A DNA stretch of 64,000 nt from Alviniconcha marisindica (taxonomy: Eukaryota > Mollusca > Gastropoda > Provannidae). The notes below the pieces were generated by a model, which ran no database searches, was not told the origin of the DNA, and saw only the letters and a program-made list of their open reading frames with translations. Position numbers and translations under genes: made by a program. Positions within the stretch are counted from its first letter, which is position 1. The number at the start of each line of letters is the position of its first letter. Location: the NCBI GenBank assembly GCA_018857735.1, contig JABMCL010000533.1, positions 637,501 through 701,500 on the forward strand, given 5' to 3'. Below, piece after piece: positions 12,901 through 25,100 of the stretch.

Positions 12901-15900
12901 CCGTGTCAATGATAAATCTGTATTGAGTGCAGACTAACCATGGGGCATAAAACTCGACCAGCATGAGCTCCTCTCTGTTGATGGTGTCTGTGAAGTTCTC
13001 CTTGGTCAGCACCACCACTGCCTCAGGGTCTGGCTTCCAGTCAGGACTGGCACGCTTCATCATGAACTCTACAATGCCTGCAGTCAAAGAAGCAAATCAC
13101 TTCACTCATTTCTTCAGTCTTTGGGACTGAGCAGGACGATCTGTGTCCATATCATAATAGCATATTATGTATAAATCCACCTCTGTGTTTCTGTTCAAAT
13201 AGTTGTTTCCCTCTGACTTCTGTCCCGTCCAAATAGACTGTCACTCTGATAAGTGTCAGATCTCGGTCTAAAATCATGGAAGACCCAAAACAAACCACAG
13301 CTAAATCAACAAATGAAAATAATGTAGACAATTCTACCTGCCCTTCCATCTGTCACTGCCAGGCTGCATCTGTTCCAGTGATCCTAAGATTCCAATTCAT
13401 TTGTGTTCTGGAGCCTAGGAGTAACCCGTAACCAAAACACTCACCTTCGAACAGTGTACTTTAAACAGCTGCAAAGCAGCCTATCTCAAGCTTGTAACTA
13501 TCAGTTCAGTCCACCACTCTCTTGGTGATCTCTCTGACTTGCTGTGTCTTCTTTAATTTTGTCACACCACTTGATAAAACAAATAATAATGGTACTGACA
13601 GTAATAATAATAGATAATTCTTACAAAGTGCTCTTCTCAAACCAGAATGAAACTCACTGCAATGTACAACCACCTAGTGATGAAAACACTTGTATAATAT
13701 ATATATAAACCAGAACCATCTAGAGGAGATATGTCAATTATTATTTTTTATTAATTAAACAATCTTCAAAACAACACCTCTGATTACTTGCTGTGTCTTT
13801 TGATTACTTGCTCACAGTTCATCCCCATCAAAATATGATCTTCTCTTGAAACTTAAGAAGAACCAAAAGAACACAGCCCAAATAGTCTTCAGATAATCAA
13901 AATTAGTCCATGTTTTCCCTCTTCTGCACTAAATCCACTGGCTTCAAGTTCAAATCCATCAACAACTCATCTACCATTACACCATACAACATTTCTGCCA
14001 TCTGCTTCTCTTGCCACTAACCACAGGTCTTCACATTAAATACCTTGCATAGTTGCAAACATTCACAGCGTTGACCACATTCCTATCTTCCTTCCTGACA
14101 ACTCCAATCCTCTTCTAATATTGATCTGTTTTAAATCCCTTCTGTCAAAACAGTCAACAACCCACTACTTTTCGCATACCAGTGTCCATCAACCTGGACT
14201 GTCCCACACTGAATCAGGCATGCTTTTTCTATAAATGTTTTCTTTAAAAAAAAAAAAAAATTAAGGCAGGAGGTAGAGGGAATCATAAAGAGAATGATGT
14301 AGAAATCAATTTCAAATTTTAAGTTACTAACCTTTTCGGTTTCTGGGACCATCATATTCATAGGCTTTTCCGTTCTTGAAGAACTTCATTGTTGGATATC
14401 CAGAGACATCATATCTGAAAAACGAAATACATATAAGTGCATGTGCATGCACGTATGTATGCATATATATGCATGTGTGTGTGTGTGTGTGTGTAATATT
14501 TGAACTTGACAAACTTTTGATCAAGAAGTTTAAGATCACAATGCCACATGACAAGAAGCTGCATAAGCTCTTTCTGAATGCCACCTTCCCCTCCAGCTCA
14601 AGCCCAGATTGGCCATTACAGCCAAGTCTTTGCAAAAAATGTCAAAACTGAAGACTGACACTTTCAATGCATGCTGGGTGTTTGGCGTTTCCATAATCCA
14701 CCAAACTCTGACATGAACCACAAGATCTTTAACATGCATAATTGTTTTATGTGGTCTTTTTCCAACACATGGGGGACCTCAGTGTATAGTCTCATCTAAA
14801 GGACTTTTGCAGAATCTGCACAGAACTTGACTCCACAGAAATCTCAGGATGCCCAGAAAGCCTAGCATGTAACTGAAGGGCACCCGCAAAGCCTAGCACA
14901 CAACAGTCACATATCCATTTGGTGACCCTGCCAATTGTGCTTAACTTTGGCTTTTGAGAGTGAGTACTGTTGCTCTGGGCCACTGACTCTCACCGATATC
15001 TTTCCCCACTATCCCAGGTGATACTCTGAACTGTCAGTCAGTTGCTCAGTCAATGAGTCTTGAGTGTCTCTTCAACAGGTGGCTGGGTTTTCAACACTGT
15101 AGCTGGCAGACCCTCCCATGGCAGACTGGAGTCAGGCGAAAAACATGCAACACTCACTCCTGAGCCAGGCTGCTTTCTACTGTAGCATCCACCTTGGCCA
15201 GCAGCACTGGGGGATCCATCTCCTTCAGCTCTTTGGCAGCAGCAGCATACTCAGGAGCCAGCTGCTTGCAATGACCACACCTGAACAATCATTTATTACA
15301 ACCTATAGTAATGTTGGTTCTACACAGACAGAAAAGTTTACACACACTTTCTGATCGCAAAACAAAATCATACCTGTACATGACATGCGTTCCAAGTAAT
15401 TAAAACAAATGTAACAAAATTTCTGGGACATCAGCTTGTGTCCTGTTAGTTGTACAAGTTTTTCAATGTTTTATAGGAGTTAGCATTACTTTGTTAGCAA
15501 GATATTCAGAGACCTTCACTATTACTGATTAATACTGGAAGTATATAAAATATACAAAAAAAACATCATACTAGCCATCAGACAAGATGTTTATAGGCAA
15601 ATTTACTCAAACTAAAACATTTGCACACGCTCTTGTTCGGTGATATATTTCACCTTGATAATCTGGATCCATTATTTCAAGTTCAATGTGTGCCAAAATT
15701 TTATTTTTAAAAGAAAAAAAGAAAAAAGAATGAATCAGATTTTTTTTAATTTTTGCTCACTAGCTAGGGGAATCATCTGAAACTGGGAGGATCATCTCAA
15801 TAACCTCCTTTGCTCCTAAAGTAGAAATAAAACAGGGCAAAAAATTGTGTCTATCACCAAATGGATTTTGTCTGCTCAAAAGTCAAATAGATGCTCAATG

Positions 15901-17563
15901 GCCAATATTTATATGTACATATATCGATATATATATATATAACTATGGTTAAGGTAAGACCCTTTTGTTGGTGGTGTTGTGTCTGTTGTTGTATTGTTCT
16001 TTTAACTTTACGTATTCATTATTTTACAAGCCTGCCATGACCACAACAAAATTGCTCCTCGTGGGATAATTAAAGTTTTTTAATTGAATTTGAACCGAAT
16101 TGAATAGCCTAAAGTATTCATGAAGAGACTGCTTCTTATTATGTGAACACTTTGATCACTTAAGTGTACAGACAACAGAGTAGCTAGCAGAAGGTATTCC
16201 TTTCAGTCGGTAGGTTTGTTCGTTTTTGTTTATAGTAAAGAATCTCAGTCCCACAACCCACCATTATCAGATCTACAAAAATCAAAAATACCATCACTCC
16301 ATCTTGATCAAAATTCCCATTCCTATCTGCAGCCTTCAGAACATTTCCTAAATGGAAACTCTGTGTGCAATTTGAAAATTATCCCATTCTGTAAACAAAC
16401 ATCTAGCATGTACATAATAAAGTTGTCACACTACAGTGCACATACCACGGAGCATAAAATTCTACCAGCGCTGTGTCTGTGTTCTGAACAAAGTCTCCAA
16501 AACTACTCTGTGTCAAAACCAAGACACCATCTTCATCTTCTTTGGGTCCAGCCTCATCACTGGCAACATCTGCAATTAAAGGAAGCAAAGTGATACTCAA
16601 TGTGACAAACTGACATAGTAAAGAAATCATAAAATGTGAAAGTCTCCGGACATCACTTGTTATCAGGTGGAGCTTAAATTAAAAGAAAATGAAGAAAGGA
16701 TATTTTGGGGGTGTTACTCTAGTCTATCACCGAGTCAATAATTTGAATAATCTTTCTCATAATGATACTGATCACCATGCCTAAAAACAAGTTCATGATG
16801 GAAAAATCAGCTGCAGAAGAATATAGATATATATGTATAAACGTATCTAGATGTATGTATACACAAATTATTATTATTATTATTATTATTTTTTTTGTGT
16901 GTGTGTGTGTGTGTAAATAATATTGTGCAAAATCAGAGTTCTGAGAAGGGGCCTAAGACAATAATAATATTTTGGTAAATGACAGGCAACAGTATGGCAA
17001 TTATTATGATTGCCCTTTATTCTGATTTAACTCCAATAAGAAAGTGAATAAAAATTTGTCATTTGCTTGCATTTGCTTTGTTGTGTTTCCTTCTGTTTGG
17101 TGTCTGCGTTACACAGGACATCTGTAGATTTACGCAACTTTAGTTTAACACCACATTACACAAACACTCATTTTCAAAACTCATTTTTCTTTTAGCATAA
17201 CATGATACTTTAGATACCCATCAATGCCCAAAATTATGGTTTATAAAGAGTTAATTTAATGAAAGTCGTTCGATGAAACCAAAGATAGTAGATGTAACTT
17301 ACTCGGAGGATAGTCTTTGCTGAACTAAAACTGTTTGGGGGGTCTTGCACAGCTACACTTACAGTTACAGTCACTGTTAAAATAAAGGAAAAAGACTGGC
17401 GAGTAGATGATCGAGAATTGTTACAAAATGTTTTCATTCAACCTTTGCATACACTACCTTCAGCATCGTCCTCGTCGCTCGAAGCATTTTCATCGTCACA
17501 AAAAATATTTGCAGTAAACAGTAACCCTGCGATGAACAACAACAAAACTTTACACGTCTTCAT
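6529..17563 (-). CDS. PDIA4: Protein disulfide-isomerase A4 (ERp72), 11 coding exons, 629 aa
   Basis: ER-lumen thiol-disulfide oxidoreductase that forms and isomerises disulfides in secretory proteins. Coding exons on the minus strand: 17563-17458, 16569-16446, 15280-15158, 14414-14332, 13077-12939, 11869-11664, 11168-11016, 8962-8811, 8403-8247, 7957-7724 and 6941-6529. All junctions are GT-AG and the phases join into one frame of 630 codons. The start is the ATG at 17563, followed by a hydrophobic signal peptide (about residues 1-22) and a short acidic stretch. Three thioredoxin active sites CGHC lie at residues 78-81, 193-196 and 540-543, with redox-inactive b and b' domains between the second and third. 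The protein ends in KDEL, an ER-retrieval signal; human PDIA4 ends KEEL. Human PDIA4 is 645 aa, so this gene looks complete. Domain order a0-a-b-b'-a' separates it from PDIA1 and PDIA3. Confidence 0.97.
7724..11168 (-). CDS. PDIA4: PDIA4 exons 7-10: b and b' domains
   Basis: Exons 11168-11016, 8962-8811, 8403-8247 and 7957-7724 encode the two non-catalytic thioredoxin folds, which in this family serve substrate binding and spacing. No CxxC is present. Family-typical segments include [18 protein letters not shown] and the acidic [15 protein letters not shown] near the b'-a' linker. Confidence 0.94.
8105..8230 (-). mobile_element. tRNA-derived SINE fragment next to PDIA4 exon 9
   Basis: Read on the minus strand this contains GGTTTGAATCC (8206-8196), a close match to the RNA polymerase III B box, followed by non-tRNA sequence. 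It lies less than 20 bp from PDIA4 exon 9 (8403-8247), in the intron after it. No clear A box or tail was resolved. Confidence 0.45.
11325..11440 (-). mobile_element. Molluscan-type SINE core in PDIA4 intron 6
   Basis: On the minus strand the order of words is TTAAAGATCC, CCCATGTCAGAGTTTGGT, AGGTTAC and CATCATGCAC. The same order occurs at 14660-14760. From memory it resembles a widely distributed molluscan SINE body in which TTAAAGATCCTGTAATCCAT is followed by a CCCAGCATGCAC phrase. The copy is diverged. Confidence 0.5.
11664..13077 (-). CDS. PDIA4: PDIA4 exons 5-6: second thioredoxin domain (a)
   Basis: Exons 13077-12939 and 11869-11664. As in the a0 module, an intron splits the Trp codon directly before CGHC, and the module ends with a phase-1 intron in a Gly codon after GPREEF. 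The cis-Pro motif TGYPTLKVF is present. There is no internal third intron here, unlike a0. Confidence 0.95.
14332..16569 (-). CDS. PDIA4: PDIA4 exons 2-4: first thioredoxin domain (a0)
   Basis: Exons 16569-16446, 15280-15158 and 14414-14332 encode the a0 domain. The intron between the first two splits the Trp codon (TG|G) immediately before CGHC. The conserved thioredoxin cis-Pro segment SGYPTMKFF is at the start of the third exon. The module closes with a phase-1 intron splitting a Gly codon after GPRNRK. These intron positions match those of the next domain. Confidence 0.95.
14660..14760 (-). mobile_element. Second copy of the same SINE core in PDIA4 intron 3
   Basis: The minus strand carries ATGTTAAAGATCTTGTGG, TTCATGTCAGAGTTTGGTGG, ATTATGGAAACGCC and CCCAGCATGCATTG. 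It shares ordered words with 11325-11440 and lies between exons 3 and 4. Flanking sequence to about 15010 may belong to the same element. Confidence 0.55.
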
Positions 17564-18347
17564 GCTTGCACTAGATGCAGTATCGGCAGCGTTCTTGTAC
17601 AGTATCAACACCCGGCAACATGTGCGCGTTGAACACAGAAACGGAACTATTTACGCACATAATATAGTGCTAACTATTTTTGCCATTTTCTTCACACAGT
17701 CTCTTTTACGATCGAAAGAACATATGTGCATTGCACGCATTTGGTTTTCTTAACATCGACCTTTGATAGTTTGTTTTAGAGAAAGAAATATGTGAGTTTT
17801 TTTCCTTAATGCGGATGAATATTGACAGATAAAAATATCTACAAATGAAAACACGCCAAGTCCCAAATAGGTTTCTGCTACGCGGCACTCTTGGACTAGG
17901 CCGCCTTCTTCGTGTATGCTGTAGGCCTATGTGTTCGTGTCAAAATTTAAGTGACGGACTTGAAGACAGAGGGGATGAACGCATGACGGTTACCTGTGAT
18001 AGGACCATTCCTGACGTAACAAAAAGGCCGAGTTCTCTTGTACTTGTTCTGTACTGTAACTGTAGTGGGACGTCGCATAATATATCACTGACGATTTAGA
18101 TGCTTACACTGTCGGCCACGCTTATTAGGACCTGACGGGGAGAAGGGGGGGAAGGGGGTATTGAGGCGGGGGAAGAGGGAGATTATAATCAGTGATACCT
18201 ATCGCTAAACTGACTGTCACCACCACTGACTGATTCCTGCGGCATTAAGATGGGCAGCGATGAGCGCCATTTTAATCTTTCAGTATGGAAAGTGATGGAC
18301 AAAGTCACAAGACAGTGTCCACAAACCACAACCTTTTTGAAAAGAAA
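17564..18347 (-). promoter_or_regulatory. PDIA4 upstream region
   Basis: This is the likely 5' UTR and promoter of PDIA4, richer in CpG than the introns. A TGACGTAAC word at 18012-18020 is CRE/ATF-like. I looked for the canonical ER-stress element (CCAAT-N9-CCACG) on both strands and did not see it, so UPR control, known for this gene in vertebrates, is not shown by the sequence. No transcription start can be fixed. Confidence 0.35.
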
Positions 18348-18440
18348 GGAGAGCCGAAGCGGTATAGAACCGAGGTCCTTCCGCTTACCAGCCTCAGTAA
18401 CGCCTTGCTGCGGCTAGGCCGCCAAACCGTCCGGCTCTCC
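18348..18440 (-). mobile_element. tRNA-like SINE head with paired ends
   Basis: The 93-nt segment begins GGAGAGCCG and ends CGGCTCTCC on either strand, giving a 9-bp terminal stem. On the minus strand it contains GGTTCTATACC, resembling a B box, and GGCCTAGCCGCAGC, resembling a degenerate A box. The length and long variable region recall a Leu/Ser-type tRNA. It is more likely the head of a tRNA-derived SINE than a functional tRNA because no clean cloverleaf or anticodon arm was found. Confidence 0.35.
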
Positions 18441-18659
18441 GGCCATTTTAGTAAACATGGTGCTTAACGTCAGTCCACACCATAAGGCTTATTAGGGACA
18501 GGCCAGGCCATTTTCTGGCAGTTGTTTTTATATTAAGTGCCGAATTTCAAGTCTATGCGGTACTCCTACCCGGACTGGCACGGTTATCGGCTGGCAATGC
18601 CGCCTCTTCTGCCGGCACTGACTGACTGTGCCGCCCGTCGTAGCCGCCGCAGTGACACA

Positions 18660-18714
18660 CATCACCGGCACACACACACGCACAGGCAGCACACACACAC
18701 ACACACACACACAC
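18660..18714. repeat. (CA)n microsatellite
   Basis: Interrupted CA dinucleotide tract. The short open frames over it are low complexity. Confidence 0.8.
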
Positions 18715-18837
18715 TAGTGCCGGACACACTGTGACACAGGGCTGTGACTCGCTGTTGGGTGGATATTCAAACTAGTCACGCAGTCACATGCCGCAACTGA
18801 TGCAAGCGCACGGTGAGTGCTCGAGAACGGAGAATAG

Positions 18838-18851
18838 CGCTATATAAAAGC
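18838..18851 (+). promoter_or_regulatory. Canonical TATA-like box
   Basis: CGCTATATAAAAGCG is a textbook TATA sequence in an otherwise GC-rich neighbourhood, followed about 30 nt later by ACTGATCTG. The downstream 200 bp is GC-rich and ends without a recognised protein. It could be the core of a solo LTR or an unannotated transcript; neither is demonstrated. Confidence 0.35.
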
Positions 18852-19130
18852 GAATGCCGCTCGAAACTGATCTGTGTGGTCTATTTTAGTCTTGAACAAC
18901 GAAGACGACAGACCCGGCCTGGCGAGTATGTGGCTAGTCGAAGCAAAATCGACAACAGCCTTGTAGACATTAAACCCAGCAAGCTTCTTCCGCCACGTAC
19001 AGAGCTCGGCAGGAGCTGTGGAAGTCGAAGTGTCCGTCCTCCGCTCCCCGCGGCCCCGGCAAGTTCTGCCGGCACGGTCTCTGCAGGACTAACTGATGCA
19101 ACACCGCTTGAAGACTCTTCGGAACCATAA

Positions 19131-20090
19131 TTAGAGTGCACCATACGAATACAACTTCGATAAACACACACATACACTGGCACACACAGAGAGTGAGAGA
19201 GAGATGCAGTAACTGTGAGGACTGACACGTGGGAAGATTATGTGACGACTGAAAAAGTACAACCAGTGATGACTGAAAAAAAGTGTCATTTTGCCAGAGT
19301 AGACCGGAAAGAACGACTACAGTCATACTATTAATTATAGTCATAGACTGATAGTCTTTCTCCTTGATGCTCCTGGGCAGCGAATTTCACTGTTTAAGGG
19401 TGATGTTCGGCGGCGGCCAAGCAAAGCTGGAATCCGCTCAACGGCTGTTCCTGAACTGAGCAGCTCCGAAAGTCCCAAATGATTGAGCACCAATTCCGGA
19501 ATTGAGTTGCTAACAATATGGTAACAGTAATATAATTTTATTTTTGCTTGTAGGCTTACTGCAAAGTCATAGACTCATACATATATACCCCCGGCCATCT
19601 CTCTCTGAGAGAGAGATTCGGCTCTAGCGATCAGATTCAGTGATTCTTTATTCACCACGTGTAAAAACTAAGTAAAGTGACTTGAAAGGCGGTAACTGAG
19701 AATACATACATAAGCAAACTACAAGTACTGAGTGTGACAACACTGACCTACATCAGCTAACATGATTAAAGCATACATCCATCAGCACCACCAACAGCAA
19801 CACACACGTACACAGCGGAGTTGTTAGTGTCTGTCGTAGCTGCGACTCCTTGTTGCCGTTTTAGAAAAAGAAAAAAGAAAAAGAAAAAAATATATAAAAA
19901 GAGAGAGAGAGAGGAAAATACGTGCCGTGACTATAATACTAATAACTGAGTCAGTGATGGTCACCCGCCGTGTCAGCCAAAATGACAACATTGATTGGCG
20001 ACTATGAAAAAGAAAATGCCGCTGTGGTATAGGCACAAGAGCCGGCTGATCACAGCAACACCGGCCTGCCGCGACACCATAGCCTCTGCC
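19131..20090. other. No gene seen; low-complexity tracts
   Basis: Contains short CA, GA and poly-A rich tracts (for example 19861-19920). No exon or family-level similarity was recognised. Confidence 0.5.
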
Positions 20091-20712
20091 TGAAAGCACT
20101 TCAAGGACATCATAAGGACGGCGGCCTGAAACACTTCGTCAAGGACGTCATAAGGACGGCGGCCTGAAAGCACATCGTCAAGGACCACTTCGTCAAAGAA
20201 AACACTTCATCAAGGACGTCATGCCGGCCTGAAAACCTGACTTCGTCAATGAAGGACATCTTAAGGATGGCGGCCTGAAATACGTCGTCAAGGATGTCAT
20301 AAGGGCGTAGCGGCCTGAAAACACTTCGTCATGGATATCACTGATAAGGATGGCGGCCTGAAAACACTTCGTCAAGGACATCATAAGGATGGTGGCCTGA
20401 AAACACTTCGTCAAGGATGTCATTAATGCATAGCGGCCTGAAAATACTTCGTCAAGGATGTCGTAAGGGCATAGCGACATGAAAACACTTCGTCGTGGAC
20501 ATCACTGATAATTATGACGGCCTGAAAACACTTCGTCAAGGGTGTCATAAGGGCATAAAACACTTCGTCATGGACATCACTGATAAGAATGGCGGCCTGA
20601 AAACACTTCGTCAAGGACATCGTAAGGATGGCGGCCTAAAAACACTTCGTCGAGGATGTCAGAAGGATGGCGGCCTGAAAACATTTTGTCACGGGCTTCA
20701 TAAGGACAGGGA
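20091..20712. repeat. 39-bp-class minisatellite, about 15 copies
   Basis: Tandem units of about 38-39 bp with the phrases GGCGGCCTGAAAACACTTCG and TCAAGGACATCATAAGGA. Some units carry CACTGATAA insertions. Because 39 is divisible by three, open frames run through the array on both strands (for example the repeated SLTKCFQAAILMM on minus and GGLKTLRQG on plus). These are by-products of periodicity and I do not call them genes. Confidence 0.85.
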
Positions 20713-22150
20713 AAGGGTTAATACTTTTGGTGTGGCTAAAACGAACAACTCCTTTTCTTCCCCCTTTATCCTTTTATTTTGCGACATGCCTTTTCCCCAT
20801 TTCAGAAAATCGGAAATTAACTAAGTATCACCACAGAAGCAACACGTAAATTTATTTGAAGTGGATTGTTGTATAATTGTTCAGAACACGTGGGAAAATG
20901 AATGAGACTTGCCGAGAGACATCACAAAACGGAAAGTCGCGAGAAGCAGACAAAAAGTCACATAATGATAATAACAATAATGTATTCTTTCATGTGCTGT
21001 TCCTCCAAATTGGAGTACACAGTCCATTACAAAGGAAAGAAACGAAAGTCGAACAAACTTCAGAGAGCGCGCACACACTCAATCAACAGGATAGTCTGAT
21101 GAGGTGATTTTTCATTTTTGCCGTAAACATGCCCCAATGAAATTGTCATGGGCTAGTAGTTTAGTGTGTGTGTGATCTATATGGATTTGAACACAGAAGC
21201 GCCCTGCAGTTACCGGAGCCGGTGTAAAAACTGAGTGAATTTTGTGTACGTGTTTATATTACATGGAAATAGCTCTTGAAAAGAAACTTTTATTAATATC
21301 ATTAGTATCCACGGTGTGTGTGTACCTTCAGTTTTAGTGTTATTACTTATTTTTATCCGGAGGATGGCAGGTTTGCAGTTGTTGAGCACGGCGTTTACTT
21401 TGATGAAAGGGCGAAAATCACAGAGACCGTAAAACTAGAATTAAGCCATTTAGTGTCCTTCGTGTGTTTGCAATAAATGCATGTTGGAAGACAGTGGGCT
21501 AAATGGGGAAGGGTGTTACAGGTAGTTTTGGAGTATGGCCTCGACATAGTCCACAGATTATGTGTCGTAACAACCTTGTCAAGATATGGTCCTGGAGAAA
21601 ATGTTTCCTGGCTGGTTGGGTTTTGTATAGTGGGAGATCATAGGAGACGATTGTTGGCCTGTGTCGGCTCTTCCTCTGATCGTAGGCAAATACTTTTGAG
21701 TATGGATCAGATTGTTTCAGTGTTTGCAGAAGGTTGTAAGTCTCGCTTTCTTTCTGCGTCACTGGAAGGGTGGCCATTGCAGGTAGTTAATCATGGCTTC
21801 TTCACATGCGGTCTACTTGCATTTTTTCAAGACCCATCTTGTAGCTTTGACCCTTGGCTTGTTTTGATGGAGTCAATACTGCAGTTAGTACCTAGATCCC
21901 ATTCCCAGACTGGGCTCCCGTATTCCATGAGTGATCTCACTAGCCCCCTGTATGCAGACTCCTTGCTCTTTGCATGCTCTCTCTCTCTCTCTAACACACA
22001 CACACACAGAGAATACTTTTATACAGTTTATTCCAGCCACCTGTTGCTGAAAATAATGCAGGTGACAACCCCCTTCCTCCCACAAAGAGAGACAGAGAGA
22101 GAGAGAGAGGGAAAGACAGAAAATTCCTCTGCTGGTGAACAAGTATACAC
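20713..22150. other. No supported gene; one unassigned long frame
   Basis: A plus-strand frame at 21477-22154 is open for 225 codons, but its end runs through CT, CA and GA microsatellites and the front half matches no family I know. The opposite strand at 21499-21777 is also open. No splice context or conserved motif supports either. Confidence 0.35.
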
Positions 22151-25100
22151 ATAGTTAAAACATGTTAATAGTTAGTTCTTGACATACCATCAACCACATG
22201 TACTAATAAACAATATGCATCCAATAATGTGCAAGCAAAGAAAATACCCCCCCCTCCCCCCCCCCAAGTCTTAACAACAACAACAAAAGCAAAACAAAGC
22301 CCATGTCTGTTTTACCAGTTGCAATACAGTATAGCCCATCTAAGATCAGCCTACTGATCAATTCAAAAACAAAAATCGGTTTGTATCAACACCTATTTTG
22401 GTAAGTAAGAAAAAATGTTAGCAAAACCTATAACTAAATTCATGTGCAAATGGTTCTTTTGTAAGTTGCTTGTATTTAAATAGGTCTTCATATAAAGTAT
22501 TGTTGCAGCCAGAAGAGCTCCAGCAACTCACATTCAACAACAAAACTTGAATAGTTAATTATCTCCAATAAATACACACCAGAGTCACACAAAGCATATT
22601 GTGCATGATCCCATTAATGTACACAACTTGACAAGAATCTAAACAACACTGTTTGCATTTCTGACACACCTGTGACCTTAAAATAAGGTCAAGGTCATCA
22701 AATATATGTGGACCTGTAGATACCAAGCAAGATTATAATCATGCTCAGCAAATGTGGCAAATCTCCCTTGAATATGTGCAAAAGTAAGAAACAAAAATAT
22801 AGTGTATCAATATCTATGACCTAGTAAACAACACACATATATTTTACCAATATTTATGACCTAGTCAACATAACTAATGATCATACAAAACAAAGTTTCA
22901 ACTTAACTGGAACTCAACATACAATTTTCAATGAAAACTCTTTGACACTGCTATGACCATGACAAAGTATTTGACTGGAAGTGGCATGGACAGGTAAGGA
23001 GTAGTAGCATCATGCAAAGCTTAACACGTCAGAGGTTTTGACATGCCCAGACACACAACCAACTGGCCTGCTTAACACTGACATTTTTTCCACAAGAATT
23101 AATATAAAAAATATTGTCCCAAAAGAGTCTCCATGTATTTTTTAACCAACTGTAGATCAATCATGCAAAACATTAAGTTTATTTTATTTTTATATTTTAC
23201 CGAGATCGAATGCACAAATCACAATGTCAAACATCAGACATGAATACAGATTTGATCTGCACGCAGCAGGTTCAGAAATAGTGCAAATGCACAAAGTTAA
23301 ATTCACTTTAAGACCTCTTTAGGAAGACCAATTAATACAAACCACTTTAGCAAGAACAAAAGCACACACACAAAAAGGGGAAAGATTTGGTTTATATTCT
23401 GTAATTCTCTTGCATACATAATTATCAACTATGAAGATGTGAAACTGTAACTAGACAAAGAATCCTCTTAAAAAAGTTATTTGCAGGCTGATCTCAGGCA
23501 GGCTATAAACGTAATTTTGTACACATTCACTGCATAATTACATGCTAGTCACAAACAGGAGGAAAAGATGGCAAATGAGGCACTAACATAACACTGTACT
23601 GATCAACAGTACAAACTGACTGGGATTTGCATGAAGCGGAATTCATGTTCTGAGGGGGGACCATACAAAAACTGACTGCAAGTATCACACCAAAACAATC
23701 GAAGTTTCCAGCATGTTCACTAAATTATTTGCTGCAGCTTGTGAGACACTGATATCTGATAATGCACAGGCTTTCTTTTTTTCATTCTAGGTAATACATA
23801 AAGTACTTATTTCAGTCTAGATATCAAACACCTGCTTGTTGTCCATGTGTATACGTGATGAAGTGATGTACTCCAACAATTTGAATACAGCTTCTCTTTC
23901 AACTGTTACTGTATGTGTTACTTGTTTTTAACTGCCAATGTAGCATCAAGATTAAATTCTCTTCAAATGATAAATTTACAATCCATGTTGTCTTTTCTAT
24001 TCATACCCCCCCCCCCCCCCCCAACTTACACACACATGACATTTTCCATGCAGTTTTATGTTAACTGTTATTTTTGTTGTACACTAACAGACAGCAATGT
24101 TCAGCCTTAAAAGATACCAGATCTTACAGCTTGGTGAACTGGGGTATGGAGGAACTTTGCTCTCATTCCTACCAGAAGCTTATGCCATGAGCACTGATTC
24201 ATCTGTGTATAAAAGCACAGCCATTAATCACCATTTTGTCAAACAGACCTCAGAGTTCATAACTGCAGCTTAGTGGTTTAGGCACATGGCTGCAAAATGA
24301 GAGTTAATAAACAAGACATCTTGAGTTATCCTGTAAAGTTCTCTCTCTATCCCTCTGCCTTGCATACTGGTAAAGGAACCACCCATGTACTCTACAGTCT
24401 ACACACACAAATCTCGCTTCAAACTTTGATTCAAAGAGTGTACAAAGTGCCAATGGAAATCTGAAGGAAAAAAGACAATAATAATCTGGATACAGACCTA
24501 TCGCATAAACTTTAGACCTATCGTATAAACTTCAGTCTGTCTGGAGTGAATAATGCAGATTAAGCCGGAAGACATCTGGGGAAGCTGATAGCTAACAACA
24601 GTAATACTGAGAAATACCCCCCCCCCCCTCCCCAAAAGACACACAAAAACATCTGACTCAAAAACAAACTTTTTAGCTACCAACAGCAATACTGATGAAT
24701 ACAACAAAAACTGAGGAACAGAACCAACAAAAAACCCAACTCAAAAAAACTTAAAAAAAGGAGAGAAAAATGAAAAAAAAAAAGAAACAAGAAAAGAATA
24801 TAGCTGTTTTAAATGGACTCCAAGATAAGCAAAATCATGAGTTTTGGCCATTACTGTCATGGTTAAGTACCCTTTATCTTTACAAACAATTGTGTTTGGT
24901 CTCAACCACATCAAACCTACAGTAGCTCATGGAGTCTGGTCATATTATCCACTTTGCCAACCACACCCAAGGCCATACACTCAGCAAGATCAGTTAACAT
25001 ATATATGCAAAAGACTAACCTCCCCCCCTCCTGGAAAAAACAAGCAACATCAAACAACAAATAGTGAAATACGATGTGACTCAAAAGACAAAATACATCT

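Noticed and set aside
13941..13957. Pol III B-box-like word GTTCAAATCC
   Set aside because: No A box or tRNA-like fold nearby; chance match in AT-rich intron.
17234..17437. Extra PDIA4 exon between exons 1 and 2
   Set aside because: Exons 1 and 2 already join in phase to give a complete N terminus; this stretch has no thioredoxin similarity.
18348..18440. Functional tRNA gene
   Set aside because: Terminal stem and B-box-like word are present, but I could not find a clean anticodon arm; a SINE head is more likely.
21477..22154. 225-codon plus-strand frame as a possible gene
   Set aside because: No family resemblance, the opposite strand is also open, and the C-terminal third is microsatellite translation.
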